Assembly (NCBI RefSeq): GCF_014252095.1
Contig: NZ_CP059210.1
Span: 87,773-151,772 of the forward strand
DNA from: Blattabacterium cuenoti
GTDB taxonomy: Bacteria > Bacteroidota > Bacteroidia > Flavobacteriales > Blattabacteriaceae
Direction of reading: 5' to 3'
Length of the DNA: 64,000 nucleotides
Shown: positions 1 through 9,763 of the stretch, one piece after another
How positions within the stretch are numbered: the stretch's first letter is position 1
Layout of the letters: each line of letters starts with the position of its first letter
Notes under the pieces: generated by a model
The model's database searches: none
Seen by the model: only the letters and a program-made list of their open reading frames with translations
Told to the model about the DNA's origin: nothing
Position numbers and translations under genes: made by a program

Positions 1-53
1 AAGGGGCCGCTCTTTTTGGAATAGTAACCGCTTTATTAGCTGTGTTTAAATAA
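1..53 (+). CDS. atpE: ATP synthase Fo subunit c, C-terminal end (partial)
   Basis: Only the last 16 codons are present, in frame from base 3 and ending in TAA at 51-53. The visible peptide ends GIVTALLAVFK, which fits the last part of the second membrane helix of the proteolipid c-ring subunit. It sits 10 bases before atpF, the expected order of the Fo genes. The rest of the gene lies outside the window, so the call rests on position and this short hydrophobic tail. Confidence 0.75.
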   Translation, partial: GAALFGIVTALLAVFK

Positions 54-63
54 GTTTTGTATC

Positions 64-558
64 ATGGATTTGGTTACTCCTTCTATCGGTTTAATTGTTT
101 GGCAGACAATAATATTTCTGATATTGATCTCCTTTCTTTCCAAATACGCGTGGAAACCAATTATGAAATTCATTGATCAAAGAGAGGAAAAAATTAGAAT
201 TTCTATAGAAAATGCGGATCTAGTTCAAAACGAATTGAAAATGGTAGAAAACAAAAAAAATAAAATTTTGAAAGAAACTCGCATAAAAAGAGATAGAATT
301 TTGGAAGAGGCCATTCAAATGAAAGAAAAAATAAAAAATAAAGCTATAGAAGAAGGTGTTTTAGAGAAAAAAAAGCTTATAAAAGAGACAAAAAAAATTA
401 TACAGGTAGAGAGAAAAATGGCTATACAAGAATTGAAAGATCAAATAATTGATATTTCCATAATAATTTCCGAAAAAATCTTAAAGAAAGAGTTAGATCC
501 AAGTCAAAAAACGAATAAACAAGAAAAATTTATCAAAGAATTAGTAAAAAAATTATAA
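64..558 (+). CDS. atpF: ATP synthase Fo subunit b
   Basis: This is the peripheral-stalk subunit that links the membrane Fo sector to the F1 head. The 164-residue product has one N-terminal membrane segment (about residues 8-27). A long, highly charged Lys/Glu-rich stretch follows that should form the dimeric coiled coil, which is the usual b-subunit architecture and length. It lies between atpE and atpH, with two bases before the atpH start, so the genes are surely co-transcribed. The ATG at 64 is the only sensible start. Confidence 0.95.
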   Translation: MDLVTPSIGLIVWQTIIFLILISFLSKYAWKPIMKFIDQREEKIRISIENADLVQNELKMVENKKNKILKETRIKRDRILEEAIQMKEKIKNKAIEEGVLEKKKLIKETKKIIQVERKMAIQELKDQIIDISIIISEKILKKELDPSQKTNKQEKFIKELVKKL

Positions 559-560
559 AA

Positions 561-1100
561 ATGTTTTCGAAAAAAAAAGTGGCTAGACATTATGCTAAAG
601 TTCTTTTTGAACATTCTATGAATCACGAGAAATGGAGTTCTACTTATCATAAAATTAAAAAAATATCCTTTCTATTATCTCAAAATCTTGATTTGAATAA
701 GGTTTTGTGTACCTCTTTGTTAAGTCTTTCAAGGAAAATACAAATTTTAGAAAAAATTTTCTATCCTTTCGATCCTTTTATTTTTTATTTTATAAAAATT
801 TTAACAGTACGAAAAAGAGAACATCTTTCTAAAAAAATTTTTTTGGAATATCAAAAAATTTATCAGGAAAAAAAAGGATTGTTAAAATGCTACCTTATTT
901 CTGCTTTTCCATTAAAAATGGATCTTCAAAAAATTATTATAAATAAAATCATTTCAGAATCAAAAAAATATCAGATTATAAATAAAATAGATGGATCCAT
1001 TCTTGGAGGTTTTTTGCTTCGTATAGGATACAAAGAATGGGATTTTAGTGTGAAAAAACAATTATTTTGTATTCAAAAACTATTAAAAAATTCAGTTTAA
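561..1100 (+). CDS. atpH: ATP synthase F1 subunit delta (OSCP)
   Basis: The delta subunit sits on top of F1 and clamps it to the b-subunit stalk. The product is 179 residues, normal for the family. Its start ([14 protein letters not shown]) matches the conserved opening helix of OSCP/delta, and the C-terminal part has the usual [20 protein letters not shown] segment. The rest is diverged and very Lys-rich, as expected in an AT-biased endosymbiont. It lies between atpF and atpA, 13 bases before atpA. Confidence 0.95.
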   Translation: MFSKKKVARHYAKVLFEHSMNHEKWSSTYHKIKKISFLLSQNLDLNKVLCTSLLSLSRKIQILEKIFYPFDPFIFYFIKILTVRKREHLSKKIFLEYQKIYQEKKGLLKCYLISAFPLKMDLQKIIINKIISESKKYQIINKIDGSILGGFLLRIGYKEWDFSVKKQLFCIQKLLKNSV

Positions 1101-1113
1101 AGTATTTATTTTC

Positions 1114-2694
1114 ATGTCCGATTTAAAATATTCTGAAATATCATCGATTCTTAAAAAACAATTATTGGATTTTCAATATGAATCAAAATTATCTGAATCC
1201 GGGGTGATTGTTCAAGTAGGAGATGGGATAGCTCGATCTGTTGGATTGAATTCTGTATTTTCTGGAGAAATAGTTGAATTTCATTCAGGAATAAAAGGAA
1301 TAGTCTTGAATTTGGAAGAAGATCATGTAAGTATAGTATTAGTAAATTCCTCAAAAGATGTCAAAGAAGGAGATATTGTAAAGCGTACAGGAAAGGTTCT
1401 TTCTATTCCAGTTGGAGAAGGAATGCTAGGTCGTGTAGTGGATGTATTAGGAAATCCGATTGATGGAAAAGGTCCTATAGAAGGGAATTTATTTGATATG
1501 CCTTTGGAAAGAAAAGCTCCAGGTGTTATTTATAGAGAACCTGTAAAAGAACCTCTTCAAACAGGAATTAAATTTATAGATTCTATGATTCCTATAGGAA
1601 AAGGACAAAGAGAATTAATTATTGGAGATAGACAAACAGGAAAGACCACTATAGCCATTGATACGATTCTAAATCAGAAAGAATGGGATAATACAGATAA
1701 AAAAGTTTATTGTATTTATGTAGCTATAAGTCAAAAAGGATCTACAATAGCCAGAATCACGAAAACTTTAGAGGAAAAAGGGGGCATGTCCTATACAGTT
1801 ATAGTCGCTGCAAATGCTTCTGATTCAGCCGCAATGCAAGTTTTTGCTCCGTTTTCTGGGACAGCTATTGGAGAATACTTTCGTGATACGGGGCGTTCTT
1901 CTTTGGTAATTTATGATGATCTATCCAAACAAGCGGTTTCTTATAGGGAAGTATCTCTTTTATTACGACGTCCTCCTGGTAGAGAAGCATATCCAGGAGA
2001 TGTTTTCTATTTGCATTCTAGATTATTAGAACGCGCATCTAAAATAATAAAAGATACAAAAATAGCTCAAAAAATGAACGATATTCCAGAATCTATCAGA
2101 GAACATGTAAAAGGTGGAGGTTCTTTAACCGCACTTCCTATTATTGAAACACAATCTGGAGATGTTTCTTCTTATATTCCTACCAATGTCATTTCTATAA
2201 CAGATGGACAAATTTTTTTAGAAAAAGATCTATTTCATTCTGGAGTACGTCCTGCAATTAATGAAAGTATTTCTGTTTCCCGGGTAGGAGGTTCTGCTCA
2301 AATTCCATCTATGAGAAAAATATCTGGAACTTTGAAATTAGATCAAGCTCAATTTAGAGAATTGGAATCTTTTTCAAAATTTGGTTCTGAATTAGATCCT
2401 ACAACTATGGAAATTATAGAGAAGGGAAGAAAAAACATAGAAATATTAAAACAACCTCCTCATTCTCCATATAATATAGCCGATCAAATTGCTATTATTT
2501 ATGCTGGAACTAAAAATCTTTTAAAAAAAGTACCTATTGAAAAAATATCCTCTTTTGAAAAGGAATATCTCTTTTATTTAAATGAAAAACACCAAGAATT
2601 ATTGAAAAATTTGAAAAAAGGGATTTTCAACAAAGAATTATCTGAAATACTGGAAAAAACTGCCATGGAACTAAGTGAAAAATATTCTTCTTAA
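1114..2694 (+). CDS. atpA: ATP synthase F1 subunit alpha
   Basis: This is the non-catalytic nucleotide-binding subunit of the F1 hexamer. The 526 residues show the N-terminal beta-barrel, a Walker A motif (GDRQTGKTT, near residue 171), the Walker B region ending [12 protein letters not shown], and the alpha-subunit signature [14 protein letters not shown]. It is far better conserved than its neighbours AtpF and AtpH. It follows atpH and is followed after 10 bases by atpG. The beta and epsilon genes do not follow, so they must lie elsewhere, a common arrangement in Bacteroidota. Confidence 0.98.
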   Translation: MSDLKYSEISSILKKQLLDFQYESKLSESGVIVQVGDGIARSVGLNSVFSGEIVEFHSGIKGIVLNLEEDHVSIVLVNSSKDVKEGDIVKRTGKVLSIPVGEGMLGRVVDVLGNPIDGKGPIEGNLFDMPLERKAPGVIYREPVKEPLQTGIKFIDSMIPIGKGQRELIIGDRQTGKTTIAIDTILNQKEWDNTDKKVYCIYVAISQKGSTIARITKTLEEKGGMSYTVIVAANASDSAAMQVFAPFSGTAIGEYFRDTGRSSLVIYDDLSKQAVSYREVSLLLRRPPGREAYPGDVFYLHSRLLERASKIIKDTKIAQKMNDIPESIREHVKGGGSLTALPIIETQSGDVSSYIPTNVISITDGQIFLEKDLFHSGVRPAINESISVSRVGGSAQIPSMRKISGTLKLDQAQFRELESFSKFGSELDPTTMEIIEKGRKNIEILKQPPHSPYNIADQIAIIYAGTKNLLKKVPIEKISSFEKEYLFYLNEKHQELLKNLKKGIFNKELSEILEKTAMELSEKYSS

Positions 2695-2704
2695 GAGAAG
2701 TTTT

Positions 2705-3592
2705 ATGTCTAATCCAAAAGAGATCAAAAAAAGAATTTTTTCTATAGCTTCCGTTGTAAAAACAACGGAAGCTATGAAAATGATTTCTATCGTGAAATTA
2801 CGGAAATCCAAAGAATTGCTTTTCCATATCAAAAAGTACTCAGAATCTATAGAGCAATTATTTCAACATTTTCTGTTATCATTCCATGATCAATTAGAAA
2901 ATATTCAGGATAATAAATATTTTTTTTCTTCAGGAGAAAAGAAATTGTTTATAGTCATAACTTCTAATCGTGGATTATGTGGAGCTTTCAATTCCTTGAT
3001 CTTTGATAAAATTCATAGATATATTCAAGAAAACGGTTTTTTGAAAAAAGATTGTATTTTTTTTTCTATCGGAAAAAAAGGATTTGATTTTTTATCGAGA
3101 AAATATAATATGTATAAGAAAAAAAAAATACCAAAGAATTTTACTTATAAATATCAAGATGTAATTTTTTTGGTAAAAAAATTAATTGAAGATTTTTTAT
3201 CCAAGAAATTTCATTCAATATATTTGATTTACAATAATCTAAAAAAATCCTTCTTTCAAGAAATAATTATAGAACAATTTCTTCCAATTCTTTTTACTGA
3301 AAATAAATCCTCAAAAAAATCATCAAATTATTCTATTTTAGAACCATCTAGAGAAGAAATTTTGGATTATATTATTCCTAAATTTCTTAGCGTGAAACTA
3401 TTTAAAAGTATATTAGAATCATCTACTTCAGAACATACTGCACGTATGATGTCTATGCATAAAGCTACAGAAAATGCCTCTGACATTAAAAAGAATCTTA
3501 TGTTGAACTATAATAAAGAAAGACAAACTTCCATTACTGAGGAAATACTTGAAATTATTAGTGGATTAGAAGCTTTAAGGGAAACTAATTAA
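2705..3592 (+). CDS. atpG: ATP synthase F1 subunit gamma
   Basis: The gamma subunit is the rotating central shaft of F1. The 295-residue product starts MSNPKEIKKRIFSIASVVKT and contains TEAMKMI, the conserved N-terminal helix that enters the alpha/beta ring. It ends with the matching C-terminal helix (TARMMSMHKATENASD). I place the start at 2705, because an upstream in-frame ATG at 2675 lies inside atpA and would add ten residues not seen in the family. It is the last ATP synthase gene here; trpS follows after 77 bases. Confidence 0.96.
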   Translation: MSNPKEIKKRIFSIASVVKTTEAMKMISIVKLRKSKELLFHIKKYSESIEQLFQHFLLSFHDQLENIQDNKYFFSSGEKKLFIVITSNRGLCGAFNSLIFDKIHRYIQENGFLKKDCIFFSIGKKGFDFLSRKYNMYKKKKIPKNFTYKYQDVIFLVKKLIEDFLSKKFHSIYLIYNNLKKSFFQEIIIEQFLPILFTENKSSKKSSNYSILEPSREEILDYIIPKFLSVKLFKSILESSTSEHTARMMSMHKATENASDIKKNLMLNYNKERQTSITEEILEIISGLEALRETN

Positions 3593-3669
3593 TAAGGAGT
3601 GAAGGACATTCCGTTTATTTATTACGTAATGTCATAAGATAAGGTTTTTTATTTAACATAAAAAAAATT

Positions 3670-4659
3670 ATGAAAAAAATATTAACAGGAATTCAAAGTA
3701 CAGGAACTCCTCATTTAGGGAATATTTTGGGAGTTATAATCCCATCTATACATATGGCTAATCATTCCGAATACTCTTCGTTCATCTTTGTGGCCGATTT
3801 ACATTCACTAATACAAATAAAAGATTTAGAAACTATCCGTTATAATACTTATCAAATTGCGGCAGCATGGTTAGCTTTTGGTTTAAATACAGAAAAAAGC
3901 ATATTTTATAAACAATCAGATGTTTCCGAAGTCACTGAATTAGCTTGGTATTTTAATTGTTTTTTTCCTTATCAAAGACTTACATTAGCTCATTCTTTCA
4001 AAAGAGAAATTAGTCGGAAAGGAAAAATTAATGTAGGTTTGTTTACATATCCTATGTTAATGGCGGCTGATATATTGCTTTATAATGCAGAAGTCATTCC
4101 AGTAGGAAAAGATCAGTTACAACATATAGAAATAACACGTCATATAGCTAGTCGTTTAAATAAAAAAATAGGTCAACAACTATTTGTTTTACCTAAAGCT
4201 TTCATGCCAATAGAAATTGGATTAGTTCCTGGGACAGATGGAAAAAAAATGAGTAAATCCAAAAAAAATTGGATTAATATTTTTTCTTCAGATCACATTC
4301 TGAAAAAACAAATTATGAGCATTCATACGGATAATAAATCTTTAAAAGAAAAAAAAAATCCGGATAAAGATTGTATAATGTCTTTGTACAGATTGTTGGC
4401 TCCACTTGATAGAGTAGAAGAAATGAAAAAAAGATATATAGAAGGAGGATATGGATATTTAGAGGCTAAAAAAGAATTATATGAGTGTATTATAAAAAGA
4501 TTTTCCTCTGAAAGGAAAAAATTTTTTTCTCTTGTAAAGAATAAATCTTTATTAGATCGTATTTTTTATTTAGGAGCTAAAAAAGCAAGAAATATAGCTT
4601 ATGAAAGATTAAATCAGATTCGAAAAACTTTCAAATTTAATTCTTTATCTAAAATTTGA
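3670..4659 (+). CDS. trpS: Tryptophan--tRNA ligase
   Basis: This enzyme charges tRNA-Trp with tryptophan. It is a class I synthetase of 329 residues, the normal bacterial length. The HIGH-type motif appears as GTPHLGN at residues 12-18, and the KMSKS loop is exact (GKKMSKS, near residues 191-197). The Rossmann-fold region between them is well conserved. It stands alone between the ATP synthase operon and grpE-dnaJ. Its TGA stop overlaps the first bases of the dyad repeat described upstream of grpE. Confidence 0.97.
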   Translation: MKKILTGIQSTGTPHLGNILGVIIPSIHMANHSEYSSFIFVADLHSLIQIKDLETIRYNTYQIAAAWLAFGLNTEKSIFYKQSDVSEVTELAWYFNCFFPYQRLTLAHSFKREISRKGKINVGLFTYPMLMAADILLYNAEVIPVGKDQLQHIEITRHIASRLNKKIGQQLFVLPKAFMPIEIGLVPGTDGKKMSKSKKNWINIFSSDHILKKQIMSIHTDNKSLKEKKNPDKDCIMSLYRLLAPLDRVEEMKKRYIEGGYGYLEAKKELYECIIKRFSSERKKFFSLVKNKSLLDRIFYLGAKKARNIAYERLNQIRKTFKFNSLSKI

Positions 4660-4704
4660 CATTATGTCATAATGACACAATTATAAAACATGGCAAATCT
4701 TTTG
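4658..4704 (+). promoter_or_regulatory. Dyad repeat and -7-like element upstream of grpE-dnaJ
   Basis: GACATTATGTC at 4658-4668 is a dyad (GACAT, T, ATGTC). It runs into a second one, TGTCATAATGACA, at 4665-4677. About 18 bases after that comes AATCTTTTG (4696-4704), which resembles the Bacteroidota -7 box TAnnTTTG. The same 12-mer GACATTATGTCA lies upstream of htpG. That it is a heat-shock operator or promoter is inference. The -33 box of the usual promoter is not recognisable here; the dyad occupies that area. Confidence 0.4.
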
Positions 4705-4745
4705 CTTCTAGAGCATAGAATTGTTTTCTAAATATTTTTTATGTT

Positions 4746-5300
4746 ATGAATATCAATCAAAAAAATACTGATTCTCAGGATGAAAAGAATCCTGTAGATT
4801 TATCTGAAATGGAAGATTCTTGTCAAGAAAAAAAAGAAAATTCATTAATAAAAGAAGTAGAAATTTTTAAAGAAAAATTGGAAAAAGAAAAAGATAAATT
4901 TTTACGTCTTTTTGCAGAATTTGAAAATTATAAAAAACGTATTCAAAAAGAAAGATTTGATCTTTTTAGATCTGCTCATCAAAAAATTATTATAGATTTA
5001 ATCCCTATTTTAGATGATTTTGAAAGAGGACTTAAAGAGCTGAAAAAATCAAAAGATGAAGCTCTCATTCAAGGAGTATCTCTAATACAGGAAAAACTCA
5101 TAAAAATTTTAAAAGAAAAAGGATTGAATAAAATAAAAATAAAAAGAGGAGATGATTTTAATACTGATTTCCATGAGGCCATTACACAGATTCCAGCTAC
5201 GCCAGAAAATTTAAAAGGAAAGATTATGGAGATTATAGAATCTGGATATATTCTACAGGAAAGAGTTATACGACATGCAAAAGTTATTACTGGAAAATAA
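4746..5300 (+). CDS. grpE: Nucleotide exchange factor GrpE
   Basis: GrpE releases ADP from DnaK and so drives the chaperone cycle. The 184 residues show an acidic, flexible N-terminus, then a long coiled coil with the conserved RLFAEFENYKKRIQKER segment. The beta-wing domain follows, with FHEAITQIPA and the closing YILQERVIRHAKVITG motif. The length is normal. It is followed after 15 bases by dnaJ in the same direction, an operon standard for Bacteroidota. dnaK is not in the window. An apparent regulatory dyad lies about 78 bases upstream. Confidence 0.97.
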   Translation: MNINQKNTDSQDEKNPVDLSEMEDSCQEKKENSLIKEVEIFKEKLEKEKDKFLRLFAEFENYKKRIQKERFDLFRSAHQKIIIDLIPILDDFERGLKELKKSKDEALIQGVSLIQEKLIKILKEKGLNKIKIKRGDDFNTDFHEAITQIPATPENLKGKIMEIIESGYILQERVIRHAKVITGK

Positions 5301-5315
5301 TAAACTTTTATCTTC

Positions 5316-6434
5316 ATGGTGAAAAAAGATTATTACGAAGTATTAGGTATTTCTAGAAATGCTTCTTCAGAAGAAATTAAAAAGGCTTATAGAAGATTAG
5401 CCATTAAATATCATCCAGATAAAAATCCGGATAATAAAAAGAAAGCAGAAGAAAAATTCAAAGAGGCTGCTGAAGCTTATGAAGTATTAAGCAACTCGGA
5501 AAAAAGACAACGTTATGACAAATTTGGACATGCCGGTGTTAAAGGAAGTAGTTCTGGATCAGGAATGAATATGGAAGATATTTTTGCAAATTTTGGAGAT
5601 ATTTTTTCGGACGCTTTTGGAGAGGGATTTTCTAGTTTTGGATTTGGAAAATCAACACGAAATAAAACTATTAAAGGAAGCGATTTGAGAATCAGAGTAA
5701 AACTGACCTTAGAAGAAATAGCCAACGGAATAGAAAAAAAAGTAAAAGTAAAAAGATTGAAAGTAGCTAGTGGCGTTCAATTTAAAAATTGCACTTCTTG
5801 CAATGGAACGGGGCAAATCACCCGTATAGCCAATACCATTTTAGGGAGAATGCAAACAACTTCTCAATGTTCCATATGCTCTGGAACTGGAAAAATTCTT
5901 GATAATATCCCTTCTGGAGCTAATAAACATGGATTAATGAAAGAAGAAGAACTAGTAAATATAAAAATACCTGCAGGGCTTACAGAGGGGATTCAACTGA
6001 AAGTTTCTGGAAAGGGAAATGAAGCTCCATTTGACGGAATTCCCGGAGATTTAATTGTATTAATTGAAGAAATTCCTCATTCAAAATTAAAAAGAGAAGG
6101 CTGTAATCTTCATTATGATTTATATATCTCATTCCCAGACGCAATATTAGGAGCCTCAAAAGAAGTCCCGACCATTAATGGAAAAGCCCGTATTAAAATA
6201 GATCCAGGAACACAATCAGGAAAAACTCTCAGATTAAAAAATAAGGGATTACCTAATATTGAAGGATATGGATATGGAAGCCTTTTTATTCACGTGAACG
6301 TTTGGACTCCAAGAAAAATCAATGAAGAACAGAAAAAATTCTTTGAAAAAATGAGAAAAAATGAAAATTTTCTCCCTCATCCTGGAAATTCAGAAAAATC
6401 TTTTTTTGATCGCGTTAGAGAAATGTTTTCTTAA
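5316..6434 (+). CDS. dnaJ: Chaperone DnaJ
   Basis: DnaJ delivers substrates to DnaK and stimulates its ATPase. The J domain (residues 1-70) carries the essential HPD at 33-35, followed by a Gly/Phe/Ser-rich linker. The zinc-binding region has only two CxxCxGxG motifs (CTSCNGTG and CSICSGTG) instead of four. This matches the reduced centre I recall from Bacteroidota DnaJ, so it is probably lineage-typical rather than decay. The C-terminal substrate-binding and dimerisation domains are complete (372 residues). It is co-transcribed with grpE. Confidence 0.97.
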   Translation: MVKKDYYEVLGISRNASSEEIKKAYRRLAIKYHPDKNPDNKKKAEEKFKEAAEAYEVLSNSEKRQRYDKFGHAGVKGSSSGSGMNMEDIFANFGDIFSDAFGEGFSSFGFGKSTRNKTIKGSDLRIRVKLTLEEIANGIEKKVKVKRLKVASGVQFKNCTSCNGTGQITRIANTILGRMQTTSQCSICSGTGKILDNIPSGANKHGLMKEEELVNIKIPAGLTEGIQLKVSGKGNEAPFDGIPGDLIVLIEEIPHSKLKREGCNLHYDLYISFPDAILGASKEVPTINGKARIKIDPGTQSGKTLRLKNKGLPNIEGYGYGSLFIHVNVWTPRKINEEQKKFFEKMRKNENFLPHPGNSEKSFFDRVREMFS

Positions 6435-6529
6435 ATTATATTTTTTTTCAAACTTCATGTGCTTCTTTCAACTTTACAAAAAAAATCTATTCTCTTTATG
6501 AAAACTACATTTTTTATCTTTTTATTCTG

Positions 6530-7723
6530 ATGCAAAAAAAAAGAGTAGTAGTAGGACTTTCAGGAGGAGTTGATTCTAGTGTTGCAGCATTAATTCTTAA
6601 AAAACAAGGTTATGAAGTGATCGGGTTATTTATGCATAACTGGGATGATTCTGTTTTTCATGAAATTCATCAATGTACTTGGAAAGAAGATAGTATTGAT
6701 GCTTTGTTAGTAGCTAAAGATTTAAATATTCCTTTTCAAATAATAGAAATGAAAAAAGAATACGAGGAATCTATTATTAATTATATGTTTGACGGATATA
6801 GATCTGGAAAAACTCCTAATCCAGACATTTTGTGTAACCGAAAAATAAAATTCAATGTTTTTTTGAAAAAATCCATTGATTTAGGGGCCGATTTTATTGC
6901 AACAGGTCATTACGTTAATAAAAAAAAAATTATAAAAAATAATAAAATCATATATCGTCTTCTTGTTGGAAAAGATTCTAATAAAGATCAATCCTATTTT
7001 TTATGTCAATTAACACAATATCAATTGGAAAAATCTCTATTTCCGTTAGGTTCATTGACTAAAAATCAGGTTCGTAAAATAGCGGAAAAAAATGGATTAT
7101 GTAATGCATCTAAAAAAGATTCTCAAGGATTGTGTTTTGTAGGAAAAATTCAATTATCCAAATTTCTCCAAAAAAAAATCTTTCCAAAAAAAGGAGAAAT
7201 CGTTTTGATAGATTCAAACGCTTTAATGTACCACCCCAAAAAAAAATCCTTTTTTTCAAAGGAAGAAGAATTGTTTTTTTTATCTAAAAGAAAAAAATAT
7301 CAGAAATCAGATGGAAAAGTAATTGGATACCATCATGGATCTCAATTTTTTACAAAAGGACAAAGAAAAGGAATTTCTTTAGGAGGATATAAAAAAGCTC
7401 TTTTTGTTATTGAAACAGATATCAAAGAAAATATAGTTTATACAGGGATGGGGAAAAATCATCCAGGTTTATATAAAAAATCCTTATTTATTCAGGAAAA
7501 AGACATTCATTGGATTCGGGAGGATTTAGCTCTCTTAAATGGAGAAAAAATGGAGGTTTTTTGTAGAATTCGTTATAGACAACCTTTGCAAAAAGCCTTT
7601 TTATACAAAACCAAAAACGGAATGTTTATAGAATTTGAATTTCTACAATGCGCTATTACCGAAGGACAATTCGCTGTATGGTATTTGGATGAAGAATTAA
7701 TAGGATCAGGCGTTATTTCATAA
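6530..7723 (+). CDS. mnmA: tRNA-specific 2-thiouridylase MnmA
   Basis: MnmA puts sulfur on U34 of tRNA-Lys, -Glu and -Gln. The 397-residue protein has the PP-loop GLSGGVDSSVA (residues 9-19), a first catalytic cysteine in DILCNRKIKF near residue 102, and a second in GLCFVGK near residue 201. It works on the same wobble base as MnmG, encoded at 29.6-31.4 kb. The gene contains an A10 tract at 6920-6929 that stays in frame (coding NKKKI), a site where polymerase slippage is plausible. Confidence 0.96.
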   Translation: MQKKRVVVGLSGGVDSSVAALILKKQGYEVIGLFMHNWDDSVFHEIHQCTWKEDSIDALLVAKDLNIPFQIIEMKKEYEESIINYMFDGYRSGKTPNPDILCNRKIKFNVFLKKSIDLGADFIATGHYVNKKKIIKNNKIIYRLLVGKDSNKDQSYFLCQLTQYQLEKSLFPLGSLTKNQVRKIAEKNGLCNASKKDSQGLCFVGKIQLSKFLQKKIFPKKGEIVLIDSNALMYHPKKKSFFSKEEELFFLSKRKKYQKSDGKVIGYHHGSQFFTKGQRKGISLGGYKKALFVIETDIKENIVYTGMGKNHPGLYKKSLFIQEKDIHWIREDLALLNGEKMEVFCRIRYRQPLQKAFLYKTKNGMFIEFEFLQCAITEGQFAVWYLDEELIGSGVIS

Positions 7724-7790
7724 ATTATTATAATATTTATCTGGATAGATTTATTTTTTTAAATTTTTATATCAAAATTTTATTATTTCA

Positions 7791-7812
7791 AAAAAAAACA
7801 CATGTTTTTTTT
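7791..7812 (+). terminator. Possible mnmA terminator (A/T hairpin)
   Basis: AAAAAAAACA at 7791-7800 is complementary to TGTTTTTTTT at 7803-7812. This gives an almost loopless A/T stem ending in a T tract about 70 bases after mnmA. It could act as an intrinsic terminator in either direction, but in sequence this AT-rich such complementarity can also arise by chance. Confidence 0.3.
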
Positions 7813-7922
7813 AAAAAAAATAAAATACATTATACAAACGAATTCTCAATTGTAAAATTTTCAATATTTTTTATTAAAAAAATATAAAAATTAATGATAT
7901 TATAAAAAAATATAAAAAATAA

Positions 7923-7954
7923 TTTCTATATAATCGATTTTTTTCATAATTTTG
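7923..7954 (+). promoter_or_regulatory. Bacteroidota-type promoter of the ilv operon
   Basis: TTTC at 7923-7926 is followed after 20 bases by TAATTTTG at 7947-7954. The latter is an exact match to the -7 consensus TAnnTTTG, with a near match to the -33 TTTG at the normal spacing. Transcription would start near 7961 and give a leader of roughly 107 bases before the ilvD ATG. Confidence 0.6.
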
Positions 7955-8017
7955 CATATTATATAATTTATGATATGCATCAGTAAATTTTCTTAAAGAA
8001 AGAGTATTTTTTTTAAT

Positions 8018-8050
8018 CCCTACTTGATAATCGATTCAGTAGGGCTTTTT
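8018..8050 (+). terminator. Terminator-like hairpin in the ilvD leader (candidate attenuator)
   Basis: CCCTACT at 8018-8024 pairs perfectly with AGTAGGG at 8038-8044 across a 13-base loop, followed by CTTTTT. It is the only GC-containing hairpin in the gap and has the layout of an intrinsic terminator. It lies between the apparent ilv promoter and the ilvD start (8068), not after a gene. That placement suggests transcription attenuation. The controlling signal is unknown. Confidence 0.6.
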
Positions 8051-8067
8051 GATTTATAAAACATCTC

Positions 8068-9753
8068 ATGAAAAAAAGAATTAATAATTTTAGCAGAAAA
8101 ATTACGGAAGAACCTAATTTACCAGCTTCTCACGCTATGCTTTATGCAACCGGGTTAAAAGAAACGGACTTTTGTAAAGCTCAAATAGGAATAGTTAGTA
8201 ACTGGTATGATGGAAATCCTTGTAATATGCATTTGAATGAACTAGGAAAAAAGATAAAATCTTCGATCATAAATAAAAATTTAATAGGATTTCAATTTAC
8301 TACTATAGGAGTAAGTGATGGAATTACTATGGGGACCTATGGAATGAGGTATTCACTTCCTTCTAGAGAATTAATAGCGGATAGTATAGAAACCGTGGTA
8401 GATTCACATCATTATGATGGAGTCATCGCTATACCTGGATGTGATAAAAATCTTCCAGGGGTTATGATGGCTTTACTAAGATTAAATAGACCTTCTATTA
8501 TTGTCTATGGAGGAAGCATCTCTTCAGGTGATTATAATGGAAAAAAATTAGACATTGTTTCTTCTTTTGAGGCTTTAGGTAAAAAAAATACTTGTAAAAT
8601 ATCCGAAAAAGAATATAAAGATATTGTAAAAAATTCCTGTCCAGGACCTGGAGCTTGCGGAGGAATGTATACAGCTAATACCATGGCTTCTGCTTTAGAA
8701 GCTATGGGAATGATGTTGCCTTATTCTTCATCTTCTCCATCCACAAGTGAAAATAAAAAAATAGAGTGTGAAGAAGTTTCGATTTTTATTAAAAAACTTC
8801 TAGAAAAAAACATAAAGCCTAAAGATATTGTCACAAAAACTTCTATAGAAAATGGAGTAAAACTAGCTATGTGTTTAGGTGGATCTACTAATTTAGTTTT
8901 ACATTTTTTAGCTATTGCTAAATCAGCAAATATTAATTTTACTTTAAAGGACTTTCAAAAAATTAGTCATCAAGTTCCTCTTCTTGGAAATCTAAAACCA
9001 AGTGGAATTTTTTTAATGGAGGATATCCATATGTATATTGGAGGAATGCCCGTTATTATAAAATATTTATTAAATGAAGGAATTTTATCTGGCGACTGTA
9101 TAACAGTCACGGGGAAAACTTTATATGAAAATATGAAAAATGTTCCGAATATGACTTTTAATCAAAAAATTATTTATTCCTTAAAAAAACCAATCAAGAA
9201 AGATGGACATATACGAATTTTATATGGAAATCTTTCTCCAGAAGGATCTATAGCAAAAATTACTGGTAAGGAAGGAATAATTTTTAGAGGAAAAGCGAAT
9301 GTTTTTAATTCAGAAGAAGAGGCAAATCAAGCTATTTTAAATCATCAAATTCATCATGGAGATGTTGTGGTGATTAGATATGTAGGTCCAATAGGAGGTC
9401 CAGGAATGCCTGAAATGCTGAAACCAACGTCTTATATTATGGGTTCTGGATTAGGAAAACATGTAGCTCTTATTACGGATGGAAGGTTTTCTGGAGGATC
9501 ACATGGATTTGTTGTCGGCCATATTACTCCAGAAGCACAATCTGGAGGACCAATAGCTTTGATTAAAAATGGAGATTTCATTAAAATAGATGCAAAAAAT
9601 AATACTCTAACTCTTGAAGTAAAAGAAGAGGAAATAAAAAGAAGAAAAAAAGCGTGGACCCCACCTGGATTAAAAGTGAAAAGAGGATATCTATATAAAT
9701 ATATAAAAACCGTTTCTCCAGCTTCTAAAGGTTGTATTACAGATCAATTTTAA
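8068..9753 (+). CDS. ilvD: Dihydroxy-acid dehydratase
   Basis: IlvD removes water from dihydroxy acids to give the 2-oxo acid precursors of valine and isoleucine, using an iron-sulfur cluster. The 561 residues are full length. The cluster cysteines are visible in PGCDKN (near residue 125) and in SCPGPGACGG (near residue 191), and the C-terminal GRFSGGSHGFVVGH motif is intact. It is the first gene of ilvD-B-N-C-A, ten bases before ilvB, and is preceded by a promoter and a terminator-like hairpin. Confidence 0.98.
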   Translation: MKKRINNFSRKITEEPNLPASHAMLYATGLKETDFCKAQIGIVSNWYDGNPCNMHLNELGKKIKSSIINKNLIGFQFTTIGVSDGITMGTYGMRYSLPSRELIADSIETVVDSHHYDGVIAIPGCDKNLPGVMMALLRLNRPSIIVYGGSISSGDYNGKKLDIVSSFEALGKKNTCKISEKEYKDIVKNSCPGPGACGGMYTANTMASALEAMGMMLPYSSSSPSTSENKKIECEEVSIFIKKLLEKNIKPKDIVTKTSIENGVKLAMCLGGSTNLVLHFLAIAKSANINFTLKDFQKISHQVPLLGNLKPSGIFLMEDIHMYIGGMPVIIKYLLNEGILSGDCITVTGKTLYENMKNVPNMTFNQKIIYSLKKPIKKDGHIRILYGNLSPEGSIAKITGKEGIIFRGKANVFNSEEEANQAILNHQIHHGDVVVIRYVGPIGGPGMPEMLKPTSYIMGSGLGKHVALITDGRFSGGSHGFVVGHITPEAQSGGPIALIKNGDFIKIDAKNNTLTLEVKEEEIKRRKKAWTPPGLKVKRGYLYKYIKTVSPASKGCITDQF

Positions 9754-9763
9754 TTAATTGTGT

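Larger units (their letters stand above)
7724..8067. other. 344-base non-coding gap, mnmA to ilvD
   Basis: No gene is recognisable on either strand. The first 200 bases are almost pure A/T with long homopolymers. From about 7920 the gap holds a promoter, a short leader and a terminator-like hairpin belonging to the ilv operon; these are listed separately. An A/T-only hairpin at 7791-7812 may end mnmA. Confidence 0.7.

Noticed and set aside
3605-3633. GACATT...AATGTC inverted repeat before trpS as a third copy of the heat-shock dyad
   Set aside because: The half-sites are 17 bases apart instead of adjacent, so it is not the same element; it may be a weak hairpin after atpG.
4660-4745. CIRCE-type HrcA operator before grpE
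   Set aside because: The TTAGCACTC/GAGTGCTAA pattern is absent; the dyad present is different and is reported separately.
5316-6434. DnaJ with only two zinc motifs as gene decay
   Set aside because: The same reduced arrangement is, to my knowledge, normal for Bacteroidota DnaJ; the rest of the protein is intact.
7970-7996. ilv leader peptide MICISKFS
   Set aside because: Only two Ile codons in eight, no family support, and not clearly linked to an alternative hairpin.
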